From assembly GCA_028873515.1 (NCBI GenBank), contig JAGWIG010000025.1:1-37101 (forward strand): 37,101 nucleotides of DNA. The letters run 5' to 3'. Below the pieces are notes generated by a model, which searched no databases, was not told the origin of the DNA, and saw nothing but the letters and a program-made list of their open reading frames with translations. Within the stretch, counting starts at the first letter, position 1, and the number at the start of each line of letters is the position of its first letter. Below, in pieces: positions 14,771 to 22,040 of the stretch. The stretch is from Pseudomonadota bacterium. GTDB lineage: Bacteria; Pseudomonadota; Gammaproteobacteria; Burkholderiales; REEB80. The position numbers were made by a program, and so were the translations under genes.

Positions 14771-16966
14771 ATGAAATATGAAGATTTTGTTCAATCCAAA
14801 CGAAGAGCCGAGGTCGCAACTGGGCACAGTCCTGGCGATCTAAATGAGTATTTGTTTGACTTCCAACATGCTATCGTGTCATGGGCTGTACGTCGTGGTC
14901 GTGCTGCAATTTTTGCAGATACCGGACTTGGAAAGACGCTCATGCAGCTTTCATGGGCCGATGAGGTTGCGAATCACACAGGTGGCATCGTCGTTGTTCT
15001 TGCTCCGTTGGCTGTATCTGAGCAGACCATTGAGCAGGGAGCGACGTTTGGCATTGAAGTGCGCCGTATTCCTGCAGGAGAGTCACCCACTGAACCTGGC
15101 ATCTGGATTACAAACTATGAACGAATCAATGCGATTGACTTCGCTGCACTGTCTGGTATTGTTTTGGATGAATCCAGCATCTTAAAAAGCCATGATGGGA
15201 AAACAAGAACAGCCATCATTGAGTCTTGCCAGACTATTTCATACCGTCTAAGTTGCACAGCAACCCCATCACCGAATGACTTTGAAGAACTTGGTAATCA
15301 GTGTGAGTTTTTGGGGGTTATGACACGCACTGAAATGCTGGCGACTTACTTCATCAACGATGCGGGTGATACAGGAACATGGATTTTGAAAGGATGGGGT
15401 CAATCTCGATTCTGGGAATGGATGGGAACCTGGGCCGTTGTACTTAGATCGCCTGCTGATATTGGCTTTGACGGATCACGTTACGACCTTCCAAAACTGC
15501 ACTACCATGAACATGTTGTAGTCACTGAAGCATTGGGCGATGAGTTGTTTTCGCGGCCTGCGCAAAGCATGGCAGAGCGACGTAAAGCCCAGCGCGATAG
15601 CATCGAAGCACGATGTAAAGCATTAGCCGATATTGTGAATGGTGAACCTAATGAGCCGTGGCTTATCTGGTGTCATTTGAACGATGAGGCTGAGTTGCTT
15701 CGCCAGTTGATTCCAGGATCGGTAAACGTCCAAGGCTCGGACAGTCCAGAAAGCAAGACCAATAATCTGCTAGGTTTTGCGCATGGCGATGTTCGGGTTC
15801 TGATATCAAAACCAAAGATCGCAGGTTATGGGATGAATTGGCAGCATGCCGCACGCATGGCATTTGTTGGACTGGACGACTCATTCGAGAAGTTTTACCA
15901 AGCCGTCCGACGCTGCTACCGATTCGGCCAGAAACGGGAAGTGCAAGTGCATATCTTCACTGCCGAGAACGAAGGCCAGATTTTGGAAAATATCAAGCGC
16001 AAAGAATCAAACCATCACAACATGAGCGCAAACATGATTGAACACATGAAAAACATTATGAATAAAGAACTAGCCGGACAAGAGAACATCGTAGACGAAT
16101 ACCGCGAGGACACCTACCAACAAGATGGATTTACAGTCCATCTCGGTGACTGCGTAAAGTGGACGCGCCGAATGGAAGATAACAGCGTCGATTACTCTGT
16201 TTTTTCTCCTCCGTTTGCGGATTTGTTCGTTTACTCCAACAGTGACCACGACATGGGCAATTGCCGTAATGATGAGGAATTTGTCCAACAGCTCAAGTTC
16301 CTGATTGCAGAACTTTTCCGTGTCATAAAGCCAGGACGCAATGTTTCATTCCATTGTATGAATCTGCCAACAACCAAGATGCGCCAAGGCTTCATTGGCC
16401 TGCGGGACTTCAGAGGTGATCTGATCCGCGCTTTCCAAGATGCTGGATTTATCTATCATTCCGAGGTTTGCATCTGGAAAGACCCAGTAGTCGCAATGCA
16501 ACGCACCAAGGCACTAGGCCTGCTGCACAAGACTATCCGCGAAAACAGCACAATGAGCCGCATGGGACTACCAGACTACGTTGTGACCATGAGAAAGCCC
16601 GGGGAGATTGAAGAACGTGTGACGCATGGCGATGATCTGCCAGTCATGATGTGGCAGAAATACGCAAGCCCAATCTGGGATGACATCAATCAGAGTCGGA
16701 CATTGAATAAGCTACCTGCGCGTGACGATAATGACCTAAAGCATATGTGTCCATTACAGCTTGACGTAATAGAGCGATGCATTCATTTGTGGACAAATAA
16801 AGGCGACTTAGTATTTTCACCTTTTACTGGTATTGGTTCTGAAGGTTATTGTTCTGTGAAAATGGGACGGCGTTTTATCGGGACTGAATTGAAGCCTCAG
16901 TATTTTGAATTGGCATGTTTGAATATCGAAGATGCCAAAAAAGAACAAAACGATCTATTTGCCTAA
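14771..16966 (+). CDS. SNF2-type helicase fused to DNA methyltransferase (731 aa)
   Basis: Residues 1 to about 430 form a superfamily 2 SNF2-like ATPase: Walker A ADTGLGKTL (about 49-57), motif II LDESS (about 132-136), motif III TATPSPND (about 163-170) and motif VI QAVRRCYRFGQ (about 377-387). Residues about 450-731 form an amino-methyltransferase with DGFTVHLGDC, catalytic motif SPPF (about 479-482) and, near the end, the SAM-binding motif SPFTGIGSEG followed by GTELKPQYF. Catalytic motif before SAM motif is the beta-class order (N6-A or N4-C). No nuclease domain is seen, so this looks like modification without restriction. Likely role: protecting or remodelling phage DNA; recognition site unknown. 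Confidence 0.85.
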   Translation: MKYEDFVQSKRRAEVATGHSPGDLNEYLFDFQHAIVSWAVRRGRAAIFADTGLGKTLMQLSWADEVANHTGGIVVVLAPLAVSEQTIEQGATFGIEVRRIPAGESPTEPGIWITNYERINAIDFAALSGIVLDESSILKSHDGKTRTAIIESCQTISYRLSCTATPSPNDFEELGNQCEFLGVMTRTEMLATYFINDAGDTGTWILKGWGQSRFWEWMGTWAVVLRSPADIGFDGSRYDLPKLHYHEHVVVTEALGDELFSRPAQSMAERRKAQRDSIEARCKALADIVNGEPNEPWLIWCHLNDEAELLRQLIPGSVNVQGSDSPESKTNNLLGFAHGDVRVLISKPKIAGYGMNWQHAARMAFVGLDDSFEKFYQAVRRCYRFGQKREVQVHIFTAENEGQILENIKRKESNHHNMSANMIEHMKNIMNKELAGQENIVDEYREDTYQQDGFTVHLGDCVKWTRRMEDNSVDYSVFSPPFADLFVYSNSDHDMGNCRNDEEFVQQLKFLIAELFRVIKPGRNVSFHCMNLPTTKMRQGFIGLRDFRGDLIRAFQDAGFIYHSEVCIWKDPVVAMQRTKALGLLHKTIRENSTMSRMGLPDYVVTMRKPGEIEERVTHGDDLPVMMWQKYASPIWDDINQSRTLNKLPARDDNDLKHMCPLQLDVIERCIHLWTNKGDLVFSPFTGIGSEGYCSVKMGRRFIGTELKPQYFELACLNIEDAKKEQNDLFA

Positions 16967-17265
16967 TGTCAACGACGAACTACGCCCAACATATCGGTAA
17001 GCGTATTCGTCGTGAAGGCACAATGCCACGCGACGAATACGAGAAGACAGCCAAAGCCAATGCAGCCCGAGGGCAAGAATTACCTCAAACCAAATTACTC
17101 GATATGGATATCGTCGGTATCCGAAGTGCTGCAAAACAGCGGGAAAATCTGCGTAAATACATACGAGAAAATCTAAGTAATGCAGCACTGGCTAAACAGT
17201 ATGGTGTTCATATTCGGACAATCGAGAATTGCGTTCAATACCATACCGGAAGCCATATCCCATGA
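16966..17265 (+). CDS. Small basic HTH-like protein (99 aa)
   Basis: The ATG shares the A of the preceding stop (TAATG). The N-terminal 50 residues are basic and polar. The C-terminal NAALAKQYGVHIRTIENCV looks like a helix-turn-helix that would read DNA ('aLAkqyGVh.rTIe'), as in recombinase or MarR-like short regulators. It overlaps the following zinc/MazG gene by 4 bases. Possible partner or regulator of the methyltransferase gene; not established. Confidence 0.5.
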   Translation: MSTTNYAQHIGKRIRREGTMPRDEYEKTAKANAARGQELPQTKLLDMDIVGIRSAAKQRENLRKYIRENLSNAALAKQYGVHIRTIENCVQYHTGSHIP

Positions 17266-17717
17266 AATGCGCGCTATGTGACCGTGAATTAAAACAAACA
17301 GCCCATTGGATAGGTGGTCAAGCCATTGGTCCTAAGTGTTTTAATAAGCGGTTTGGTGCGAAAAAAATATCAAGCCACGTCATCAGAAACCCACAAGAGG
17401 ATTTATTTATGAGCTACGCACAAACTGAAATGAAGATCGTCCAATGGGGCGAAAAACGCAAAATCATCCAAAATTCAAACAACATGGCGCAAGCCATTAA
17501 AACGCTGGAGGAAGTCACCGAATTACTTGAATCCATCCAATCCGGTGACAGAAAGGCACAGAAAGACGCCTACGGCGATATTCTGGTCACATTGATCATC
17601 GGGTGCGCTACGGCTGATTTTGACCTTGTAGAGTGTTTAAATCACGCATACGAGCAGATCAAAGACCGCAAAGGATATTTGACACCGCAAGGTGTTTTTG
17701 TCAAAGAGACGAATTAA
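17262..17717 (+). CDS. Zinc-finger plus MazG-like protein with a possible internal start (151 aa)
   Basis: The first 48 residues contain a small finger (CALCDRELK with a later GPKCF). From MSYAQTEMKIVQ onward the protein looks MazG-like: TLEEVTELLESIQ (paired acidic helix) and KDAYGDILVTLII (acid-x-x-acid helix), ending KDRKGYLTPQG. An ATG at 17409 has its own site (AGAGG at 17396-17400, 8 bases away), so a separate 102-aa MazG-like protein may also be made. It would hydrolyse nucleotides. It is the second MazG-like gene here and overlaps the HTH gene upstream. Confidence 0.65.
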   Translation: MKCALCDRELKQTAHWIGGQAIGPKCFNKRFGAKKISSHVIRNPQEDLFMSYAQTEMKIVQWGEKRKIIQNSNNMAQAIKTLEEVTELLESIQSGDRKAQKDAYGDILVTLIIGCATADFDLVECLNHAYEQIKDRKGYLTPQGVFVKETN

Positions 17718-17724
17718 AATAAAC

Positions 17725-17832
17725 AATCCCTTGGTCGGGATTATGTAGTAAGCCCTTGGGGGCACTCTGGCGGTACTGCACCGTTCGACCAACCATCTAA
17801 AAAATGGAGAGTATCCCCAAGGGCTTTTTTAT
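17725..17832 (+). terminator. Terminator/attenuator-like hairpin pair before the replication genes
   Basis: Hairpin 1 is AATCCC / GGGATT (17725-17730, 17737-17742). Hairpin 2 pairs AGCCCTTGGGG (17751-17761) with CCCCAAGGGCT (17815-17825), extended by ACTCT/AGAGT, and is followed by T6 (17825-17830), as in an intrinsic terminator. The heptamer CCCTTGG occurs in both hairpins (17728-17734, 17753-17759) and both copies can pair with CCAAGGG at 17817-17823. That gives two mutually exclusive folds, the pattern of an attenuator. It lies between the MazG-like gene and the DUF1376 gene; the rest of 17718-17841 holds no gene. Confidence 0.6.
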
Positions 17833-17841
17833 TGGATAAAA

Positions 17842-18525
17842 ATGCACTGGTACAAAAGAAACATAGGCGACTATGCAAAAAAAGCAGGAAGGCTAACAAT
17901 GTTGCAGCACGGTTCGTACACGCTTTTGATGGATGCGTGCTATGACCGTGAACGATTCCCGACAATGGAAGAGGCTATCGAATGGACTTGGGCCTCTTCA
18001 AAAGAAGAGATCGAAGCCCTTGAATTTGTGCTCAAAAAGTTCTTCACGCTTGAGAAAGATGGCACTTATACGCAGGCTAGAGTGCTTGAAGAGCTGCTCG
18101 ACTATCACAGCAAAGCAGACAAAAACAAGCAAATAGCCATCGAAAGGGAAACGAAACGTAGAGAAAAAAGCACGAGTCGTGCACGAAGCGTAAACGACTC
18201 GACACGATTCGACAACGAATCGCCACCTAACCAAGAACCAGTAACCAGTAACCAAGAACCAAGAACCAAGATAAAGACAGAACTACAAGCGCCTAACGGC
18301 GTCTGTCTATCGGTGTGGACAGACTTCATGAAATTCAGGAAAGCCCTGAAAGCCCCAATCACAGAAACCGCCATTAACGGATTCAAGCGAGAAGCTGCAA
18401 AAGCAGGGATTAGTCTGGAGGACTCATTCAGAACGTCTATTGAGAATAACTGGCGTGGTTTCAAAGCAGAATGGGTGAAAGATCAACCCCGAGCAACAAA
18501 CGGTATTCTTGCGGGGGCGATATGA
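17842..18525 (+). CDS. DUF1376-type replication protein (227 aa)
   Basis: The N-terminal 95 residues match DUF1376: MHWYKRNIGDYAKKAGRLTM, then HGSYTLLMDACYDRERFPT and EIEALEFVLKKFF. This family is found in phage and prophage replication-initiation proteins, usually followed by a helicase or loader gene. A basic linker with SKADKNKQIAIERETKRREK follows, then a C-terminal helical domain with FKREAAKAGISLEDSFRTSI, typical of phage O- or DnaT-like proteins ('W.gf.a.W'). It probably recognises the phage origin or helps load helicase. Confidence 0.75.
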   Translation: MHWYKRNIGDYAKKAGRLTMLQHGSYTLLMDACYDRERFPTMEEAIEWTWASSKEEIEALEFVLKKFFTLEKDGTYTQARVLEELLDYHSKADKNKQIAIERETKRREKSTSRARSVNDSTRFDNESPPNQEPVTSNQEPRTKIKTELQAPNGVCLSVWTDFMKFRKALKAPITETAINGFKREAAKAGISLEDSFRTSIENNWRGFKAEWVKDQPRATNGILAGAI

Positions 18526-18857
18526 AAGGACATGAACACCTGATTGCCTTGCGTCATGCAGGCAAAGTACCAAAGATCGTTTTTATCAACGACTTTCCAT
18601 GTCAAACCGATTGGTTTGAGCATGATGACCATGTGACAATTTGCACGGCTGGCAATGCAATATCTGGCCTGGACATGAGATTTTTACTCGATTTACGCGT
18701 CAGTATCATGTCAGAAAGCGAAAGCCGCGCTAAATCCTTGTTTGCAAAGGCAAAATGGTTTGGGGCGAAAACAGTCGCCGCCTGCCATGTCCAAAATACT
18801 TATCCACACCTTCAAACGGGATGGACTGAAATTTACCAAGAGGGCGCAAATGCCTGA
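18522..18857 (+). CDS. Conserved-looking protein of unknown function (111 aa)
   Basis: The start at 18522 (MKGHEHLIALRHAG) overlaps the previous gene by 4 bases and follows a GGGGGCG site. The sequence is a beta/alpha mix (KVPKIVFINDFPCQTDWFEH, DHVTICTAGNAISGLDMRFL, SRAKSLFAKAKWFGAKTVAACHV). No catalytic motif was recognised. Position between initiator and helicase makes a helicase-loading or accessory role plausible, but that rests on position only. Confidence 0.5.
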   Translation: MKGHEHLIALRHAGKVPKIVFINDFPCQTDWFEHDDHVTICTAGNAISGLDMRFLLDLRVSIMSESESRAKSLFAKAKWFGAKTVAACHVQNTYPHLQTGWTEIYQEGANA

Positions 18858-19830
18858 ATTTATTGACGACACCATCGACTTTGCGGCCTATCTGAAAGAC
18901 ACAGACGCAAAAACCAAAGTGAAGCCAGCCAGCGATTTTGTGCAAGATGCCAAAGACCGTCTGCGCAGCGTTTCCCGTTCCAAGAGAACCTACCTACCTT
19001 GGACAAAATGCAATGACAGTTTCGAATTTCGGCGTGGTGAGGTCACCGTATGGGCCGGACAAAACGGTCACGGCAAAACGGATGTAACCACCCAAATCGC
19101 ACTGTCTTTGGTCGGGCAGGACGAAAAAGTCTGTATTGCCAGCTTTGAAATGAAGCCCGTGACAACCATAGGGCGCATGGTGAGGATGTTTGCCCAGACA
19201 AACCCGTTTTCACCCGAGTACCAAGGGGATAGTGGCCTGGACATCCTTGACGGCCTTTATGACGATTTTGGAGGCTGGACGACGGGCCGGATGTGGCTTT
19301 ATGACCAAACGGGCACGGCGCATCCTGAAACCGTCTTGGGCATGGTTAAATACTGCGCTCAGGAGCTGGGTATCACGCACATTTTCATTGATTCATTGAT
19401 GAAATGCGTCAAACATGAGGATGACTACAATGGACAAAAGCACTTTGTCGACCAACTCTGCGCGATGGCGAAAGACTGCGATGTTCACATCCACTTGGTG
19501 CATCACCTGAAAAAGCCGCCCAAAGAATCGGATATGCCCGACAAACACGACACAAAGGGCAGTGGGTCGATTACTGACCAAATTGATAACTTGTTCATGG
19601 TGTGGCGTAACAAGCCAAAAGAGGATGAAGGCAAGGCCAACGGCGCACGGAGCAACAAACAGACGGAACCAGACTGCTATCTGCTGTGCCGTAAACAGCG
19701 AAACTACGAGGGCAGCGCCGACGGAGAGCCTATCATTTCCCTTTGGAGGCACCGAGATGCCGGAAATTACGTGGCCAACGATGGCGATAGCGCCCAATTT
19801 TTCCCCAATTACCCGCATTACCCAACATGA
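18850..19830 (+). CDS. DnaB-type replicative helicase, C-terminal domain form (326 aa)
   Basis: RecA-fold ATPase of the DnaB/gp4 helicase superfamily. Walker A GQNGHGKT lies at about 70-77 after a short N-terminal region, Walker B HIFIDSL at about 177-183, and HIHLVHHLKKPP followed by DTKGSGSITDQIDNLFMVWR contains the conserved His and glycine-rich motif near the nucleotide. It lacks the N-terminal primase-binding domain of full DnaB. The ATG at 18850 overlaps the gene before it. It would unwind DNA for the host replisome; no phage DNA polymerase or primase is in the genome. Confidence 0.8.
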   Translation: MPEFIDDTIDFAAYLKDTDAKTKVKPASDFVQDAKDRLRSVSRSKRTYLPWTKCNDSFEFRRGEVTVWAGQNGHGKTDVTTQIALSLVGQDEKVCIASFEMKPVTTIGRMVRMFAQTNPFSPEYQGDSGLDILDGLYDDFGGWTTGRMWLYDQTGTAHPETVLGMVKYCAQELGITHIFIDSLMKCVKHEDDYNGQKHFVDQLCAMAKDCDVHIHLVHHLKKPPKESDMPDKHDTKGSGSITDQIDNLFMVWRNKPKEDEGKANGARSNKQTEPDCYLLCRKQRNYEGSADGEPIISLWRHRDAGNYVANDGDSAQFFPNYPHYPT

Positions 19831-19982
19831 CCTATGACGACCAGCTTAAACACCTTATATGGCTGGCACAAAGGGATAAAGCCTACTCATGGTGGCGTGC
19901 TAAAGAGCTAGACGCTGACCGATCTGGGATTTTCAAAGGGATAGCAGAGGACTTGAAACGAGCAATGCTAAAGGGCAAATGA
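19827..19982 (+). CDS. Small protein after helicase (51 aa)
   Basis: The ATG overlaps the helicase stop (ATGA), and its own stop overlaps the next start (ATGA at 19979). The product is a basic, helical peptide (QLKHLIWLAQRDKAYSWWRA then LDADRSGIFKGIAEDLKRAM). Clean coupling on both sides and gene-like composition support it. Similar small 'AxxxAxxLxxDRSGIF' proteins occur beside RusA genes, but I cannot name a family. Confidence 0.6.
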   Translation: MTYDDQLKHLIWLAQRDKAYSWWRAKELDADRSGIFKGIAEDLKRAMLKGK

Positions 19983-20083
19983 TGTACGCAATCTATTTTT
20001 CTCTCGGTGTGCTGACAGGCGTTATTCTTGGCCTGTATTGTGTGCATATCGGTGTTTTCACGATCAAAAACCGCAAAAAATGA
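19979..20083 (+). CDS. Small membrane protein (34 aa)
   Basis: ATGATG at 19979-19984 opens a frame with one transmembrane stretch (AIYFSLGVLTGVILGLYCVH) and a basic end (KNRKK). Its stop overlaps the RusA start by ATGA. Third member of a run of four overlapping genes; function unknown. Confidence 0.5.
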   Translation: MMYAIYFSLGVLTGVILGLYCVHIGVFTIKNRKK

Positions 20084-20433
20084 GCGAATTAACCCTACCT
20101 TGGCCGTCAAAAGTACTTTCACCAAATGCGCGTGTGCATTGGGCAGTCAAAAGCAAGGCAGCGAAAGCCTACCGTCATGCCTGCTACATGTTGGCTATCC
20201 AAGCCGGAGCCAAGACGGGCATTCCCTGGGAGGGAGACGTCCACTTGTGGATTGACTACTACCCGCCAGACCGTCGGGCACGCGACCAGGACAACATGAT
20301 AGCGGCCAGCAAAGCGCTTTTCGACGGCCTGGCTGACGCTTATGGCGTGAACGACAAGCGTTTTCGGCTGCATCCCTATGTCAAGGATGAGATAGGGGGG
20401 ATGATTAAAATTCGCATCACTAAGGGGCCTTAG
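20080..20433 (+). CDS. rusA: RusA-family Holliday junction resolvase (117 aa)
   Basis: A RusA-type endonuclease that resolves four-way junctions formed during phage recombination and replication. The start at 20080 gives MSELTLPWPSKVLSPNARVH, the normal N-terminus. The conserved acidic residues are visible in YYPPDRRARDQDN (Asp64, Asp69, Asp71) and GVNDKRF (Asp92). Length matches E. coli RusA (about 120). It works logically with ERF, SSB and NinB encoded elsewhere in the genome. ATGA overlap with the membrane micro-gene. Confidence 0.85.
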   Translation: MSELTLPWPSKVLSPNARVHWAVKSKAAKAYRHACYMLAIQAGAKTGIPWEGDVHLWIDYYPPDRRARDQDNMIAASKALFDGLADAYGVNDKRFRLHPYVKDEIGGMIKIRITKGP

Positions 20434-20501
20434 TAAGGGTTTCCCCCAATGCACAAACCATGAAAAACAGTGATGATTGACCTATCTACACAGAGGAACC
20501 C

Positions 20502-20687
20502 ATGAAACACGACTACATTGAAATTAGCAAATCAGCACTTGAAAGCCTGGCCGGAATGGTTGCCAAGCTGGATGAGGACAACAAAGCACTGGTCCAGATC
20601 ATTGAAAAGCTGGACAAACTGCAATCCAAACCCAATGCGACCGAACGTCAAAGCCTGATGGAAAAGTTCAATGCGCTCGTTAACTAA
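20502..20687 (+). CDS. Short coiled-coil protein (61 aa)
   Basis: A GAGGAAC site precedes the ATG. The product is almost entirely a coiled coil (KSALESLAGMVAKLDEDNKA then LVQIIEKLDKLQSK) ending ERQSLMEKFNALV, so it probably oligomerises. It follows RusA after a 68-base gap with no gene of its own. Function unknown. Confidence 0.5.
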   Translation: MKHDYIEISKSALESLAGMVAKLDEDNKALVQIIEKLDKLQSKPNATERQSLMEKFNALVN

Positions 20688-20829
20688 GACACGACTCCAC
20701 AAATCAAATGGGCAATGGCGGTGCTTTTCCATGAATGACATTCTCAAGATTGAAGGCTACGGACAAACACCGGAAAGCGCATACATGGACTGGCACGCTC
20801 ACTGGATATCCTTCGGGCGGCCTGAATGA
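20671..20829 (+). CDS. Small conserved-type phage protein (52 aa)
   Basis: Starts inside the end of the coiled-coil gene in another frame and ends with ATGA overlap to ninB. The core SNGQWRCFSM then GYGQTPESAYMDWHAHW resembles small phage proteins with a 'G.W.C....GyG.TP..Ay..W' pattern that lie upstream of recombination genes. A shorter form from the ATG at 20731 (32 aa) is possible, but the longer form keeps the W.C segment. Confidence 0.55.
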   Translation: MRSLTKTRLHKSNGQWRCFSMNDILKIEGYGQTPESAYMDWHAHWISFGRPE

Positions 20830-21245
20830 AGTTCAAAGCCAGCCTGTACAATTCCCAGCAAGGCTACAAACAAGTCCTTGAAGGCTGGATGTGGGCTAAA
20901 TCCATGCTCATGGCGGGACATAAGCTGAAAATGACCATAGAGCAGGAAACCAGATCAATTGAGCAGAATGCGGTCATGTGGACCAGATTGTCCGACATTT
21001 CAAGACAGGTGAACTGGTATGGTAAAAAGTTAACGGATGAGGACTGGAAGCACGTATTTAGCTCAAGCATGAGAAAGCTAGATGTCGTGCCTAATCTTGA
21101 TGGAACGGGCTTTGTAGCCCTCGGCCAGTCCACAAGCAAGATGACAAGAAGCGAATTTCAGGAGATGAACGACCTGATTCTCGCCTTTGGTAGTCAAAAA
21201 AATGTCCAATGGAGTGTTGCATCTCTTTGCGGTGAGCCTGAATGA
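20826..21245 (+). CDS. ninB: NinB-family recombination protein (139 aa)
   Basis: Matches the lambda NinB (Orf) family, which binds ssDNA and SSB to assist recombination. Seen: SIEQNAVMWTRLSDISRQVN then WYGKKLTDEDWKHVF, and VVPNLDGTGFVALGQSTSKM then MNDLILAFGSQKNVQW. Length equals typical NinB. It is the last gene of the replication/recombination operon; the next 374 bases are structured non-coding DNA beginning with a hairpin at the stop codon. Confidence 0.85.
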   Translation: MKFKASLYNSQQGYKQVLEGWMWAKSMLMAGHKLKMTIEQETRSIEQNAVMWTRLSDISRQVNWYGKKLTDEDWKHVFSSSMRKLDVVPNLDGTGFVALGQSTSKMTRSEFQEMNDLILAFGSQKNVQWSVASLCGEPE

Positions 21246-21600
21246 CGGTAAAATTAAACCGTCAAACGCTCGCACCGTAACGACATAGAGGCCATTGGCT
21301 TCTGCTTTCTCCCTTTAATGGGAACACGGTGCGAGCGTGGAAAGCAGAGACCAGTGGCTTTTCGTTGTCAGGGCGCATATTGACGTAGCTAATGGGCCAT
21401 GTATCGGCTGCACCCATATAGATATGCGCTTACTGACAAGCTGGCGCGAGAACTTGCTAGGGGTATCTCAGGAACAAGGCAAAATGGGTAATTAGGAGCT
21501 TAGGCCATGCTGAATGGTCGCCTTGGAAATAGAACCTAGACCTTCGGGGGATGTAGTCCTAAATCAGGATGGCATAAATAAGGGGTATTACCTTATTGGC
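21244..21600 (+). ncRNA. Candidate structured RNA, possibly pseudoknotted
   Basis: This gene-free stretch can form many helices. A 6-bp hairpin sits at 21244-21263. Arm A (21266-21278) pairs perfectly over 13 bp with A' (21326-21338). Arm B (21292-21310) pairs with B' (21339-21357): 15 Watson-Crick, 3 G-U and 1 mismatch. The order A-B-A'-B' is a pseudoknot. A 15-bp helix (21365-21371/21433-21439 and 21373-21380/21422-21429), smaller helices (21457-21461/21535-21539, 21475-21480/21520-21525, 21503-21508/21514-21519) and a final AATAAGG/CCTTATT hairpin (21577-21597) follow. The G-U pairs fit only a rightward RNA. No known RNA family was recognised. Confidence 0.6.
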
Positions 21601-21619
21601 TTGTCCTATGGAGAATTGA

Positions 21620-21958
21620 ATGAATAGACCCAAACATACTTACATTCGATCTAAAAAGCTCATGGCTCTGTATCGTGAACTACCCTGCCAGAACTGCGGT
21701 AGAGAAGATGGAACCGTAGTAGGTGCTCACTCTAATCAAGCACAGCATGGCAAAGGGAGAGGCATTAAGGCCGATGACAATAGATGCGCCAGCTTATGCG
21801 CTAGATGTCATTCCACGATAGACCAAGGCTATTCACTCAATCGAACCGAGAGAGAGAAAATCTGGGGAGAGTCTCATGTCAAAACGATAAATGAGCTTGT
21901 AAGGCGCAATAGATGGCCGGATGACATTCCATTGCCTGAAATATCTAAACCAAGATAA
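21620..21958 (+). CDS. HNH-like nuclease, DUF1364-type (112 aa)
   Basis: The start has a GGAG site. Residues 18-70 carry a zinc/HNH-like core: LPCQNCGRED (Cys pair 23/26), AHSNQAQHGKGRGIKADDN (His37, His43) and CASLCARCHSTIDQG (Cys60, Cys63, His64). 'AHSNQ.QHGKG..IKADD' is the signature of DUF1364 proteins encoded in lambdoid and related phages, presumed nucleases. HNH proteins beside terminase genes can assist packaging in some phages; whether this one does is inference. It follows the structured RNA region. Confidence 0.7.
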   Translation: MNRPKHTYIRSKKLMALYRELPCQNCGREDGTVVGAHSNQAQHGKGRGIKADDNRCASLCARCHSTIDQGYSLNRTEREKIWGESHVKTINELVRRNRWPDDIPLPEISKPR

Positions 21959-21968
21959 TTGTAGATAA

Positions 21969-21996
21969 TTGCCTGATTTTGGTGAGCCCATATAAT
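21969..21996 (+). promoter_or_regulatory. Candidate sigma70 promoter before the late genes
   Basis: A perfect TATAAT at 21991-21996 sits 16 bases after TTGCCT (21969-21974). It lies in the 82-base gap before the GIY-YIG gene and would start a transcript near 22003 that runs into terminase and the virion genes. The -10 is exact; the -35 matches 4 of 6 consensus bases. Confidence 0.55.
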
Positions 21997-22040
21997 CCAG
22001 CCATAAACCCTAGTCGTTACTCGGGTATTGGAGGGCACAG

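Noticed and set aside
21266-21357. HDV-like self-cleaving ribozyme
   Set aside because: The A-B-A'-B' order is similar, but there is no P4 helix or catalytic-C joining segment before the last arm, and helix lengths (13 and 19 bp) are too long.
21262-21619. Group I intron next to HNH and GIY-YIG genes
   Set aside because: The interleaved helices lack the P4-P6 and P8 parts between the right arms, R/S-type core sequences are not convincing, and no interrupted gene lies across the region.
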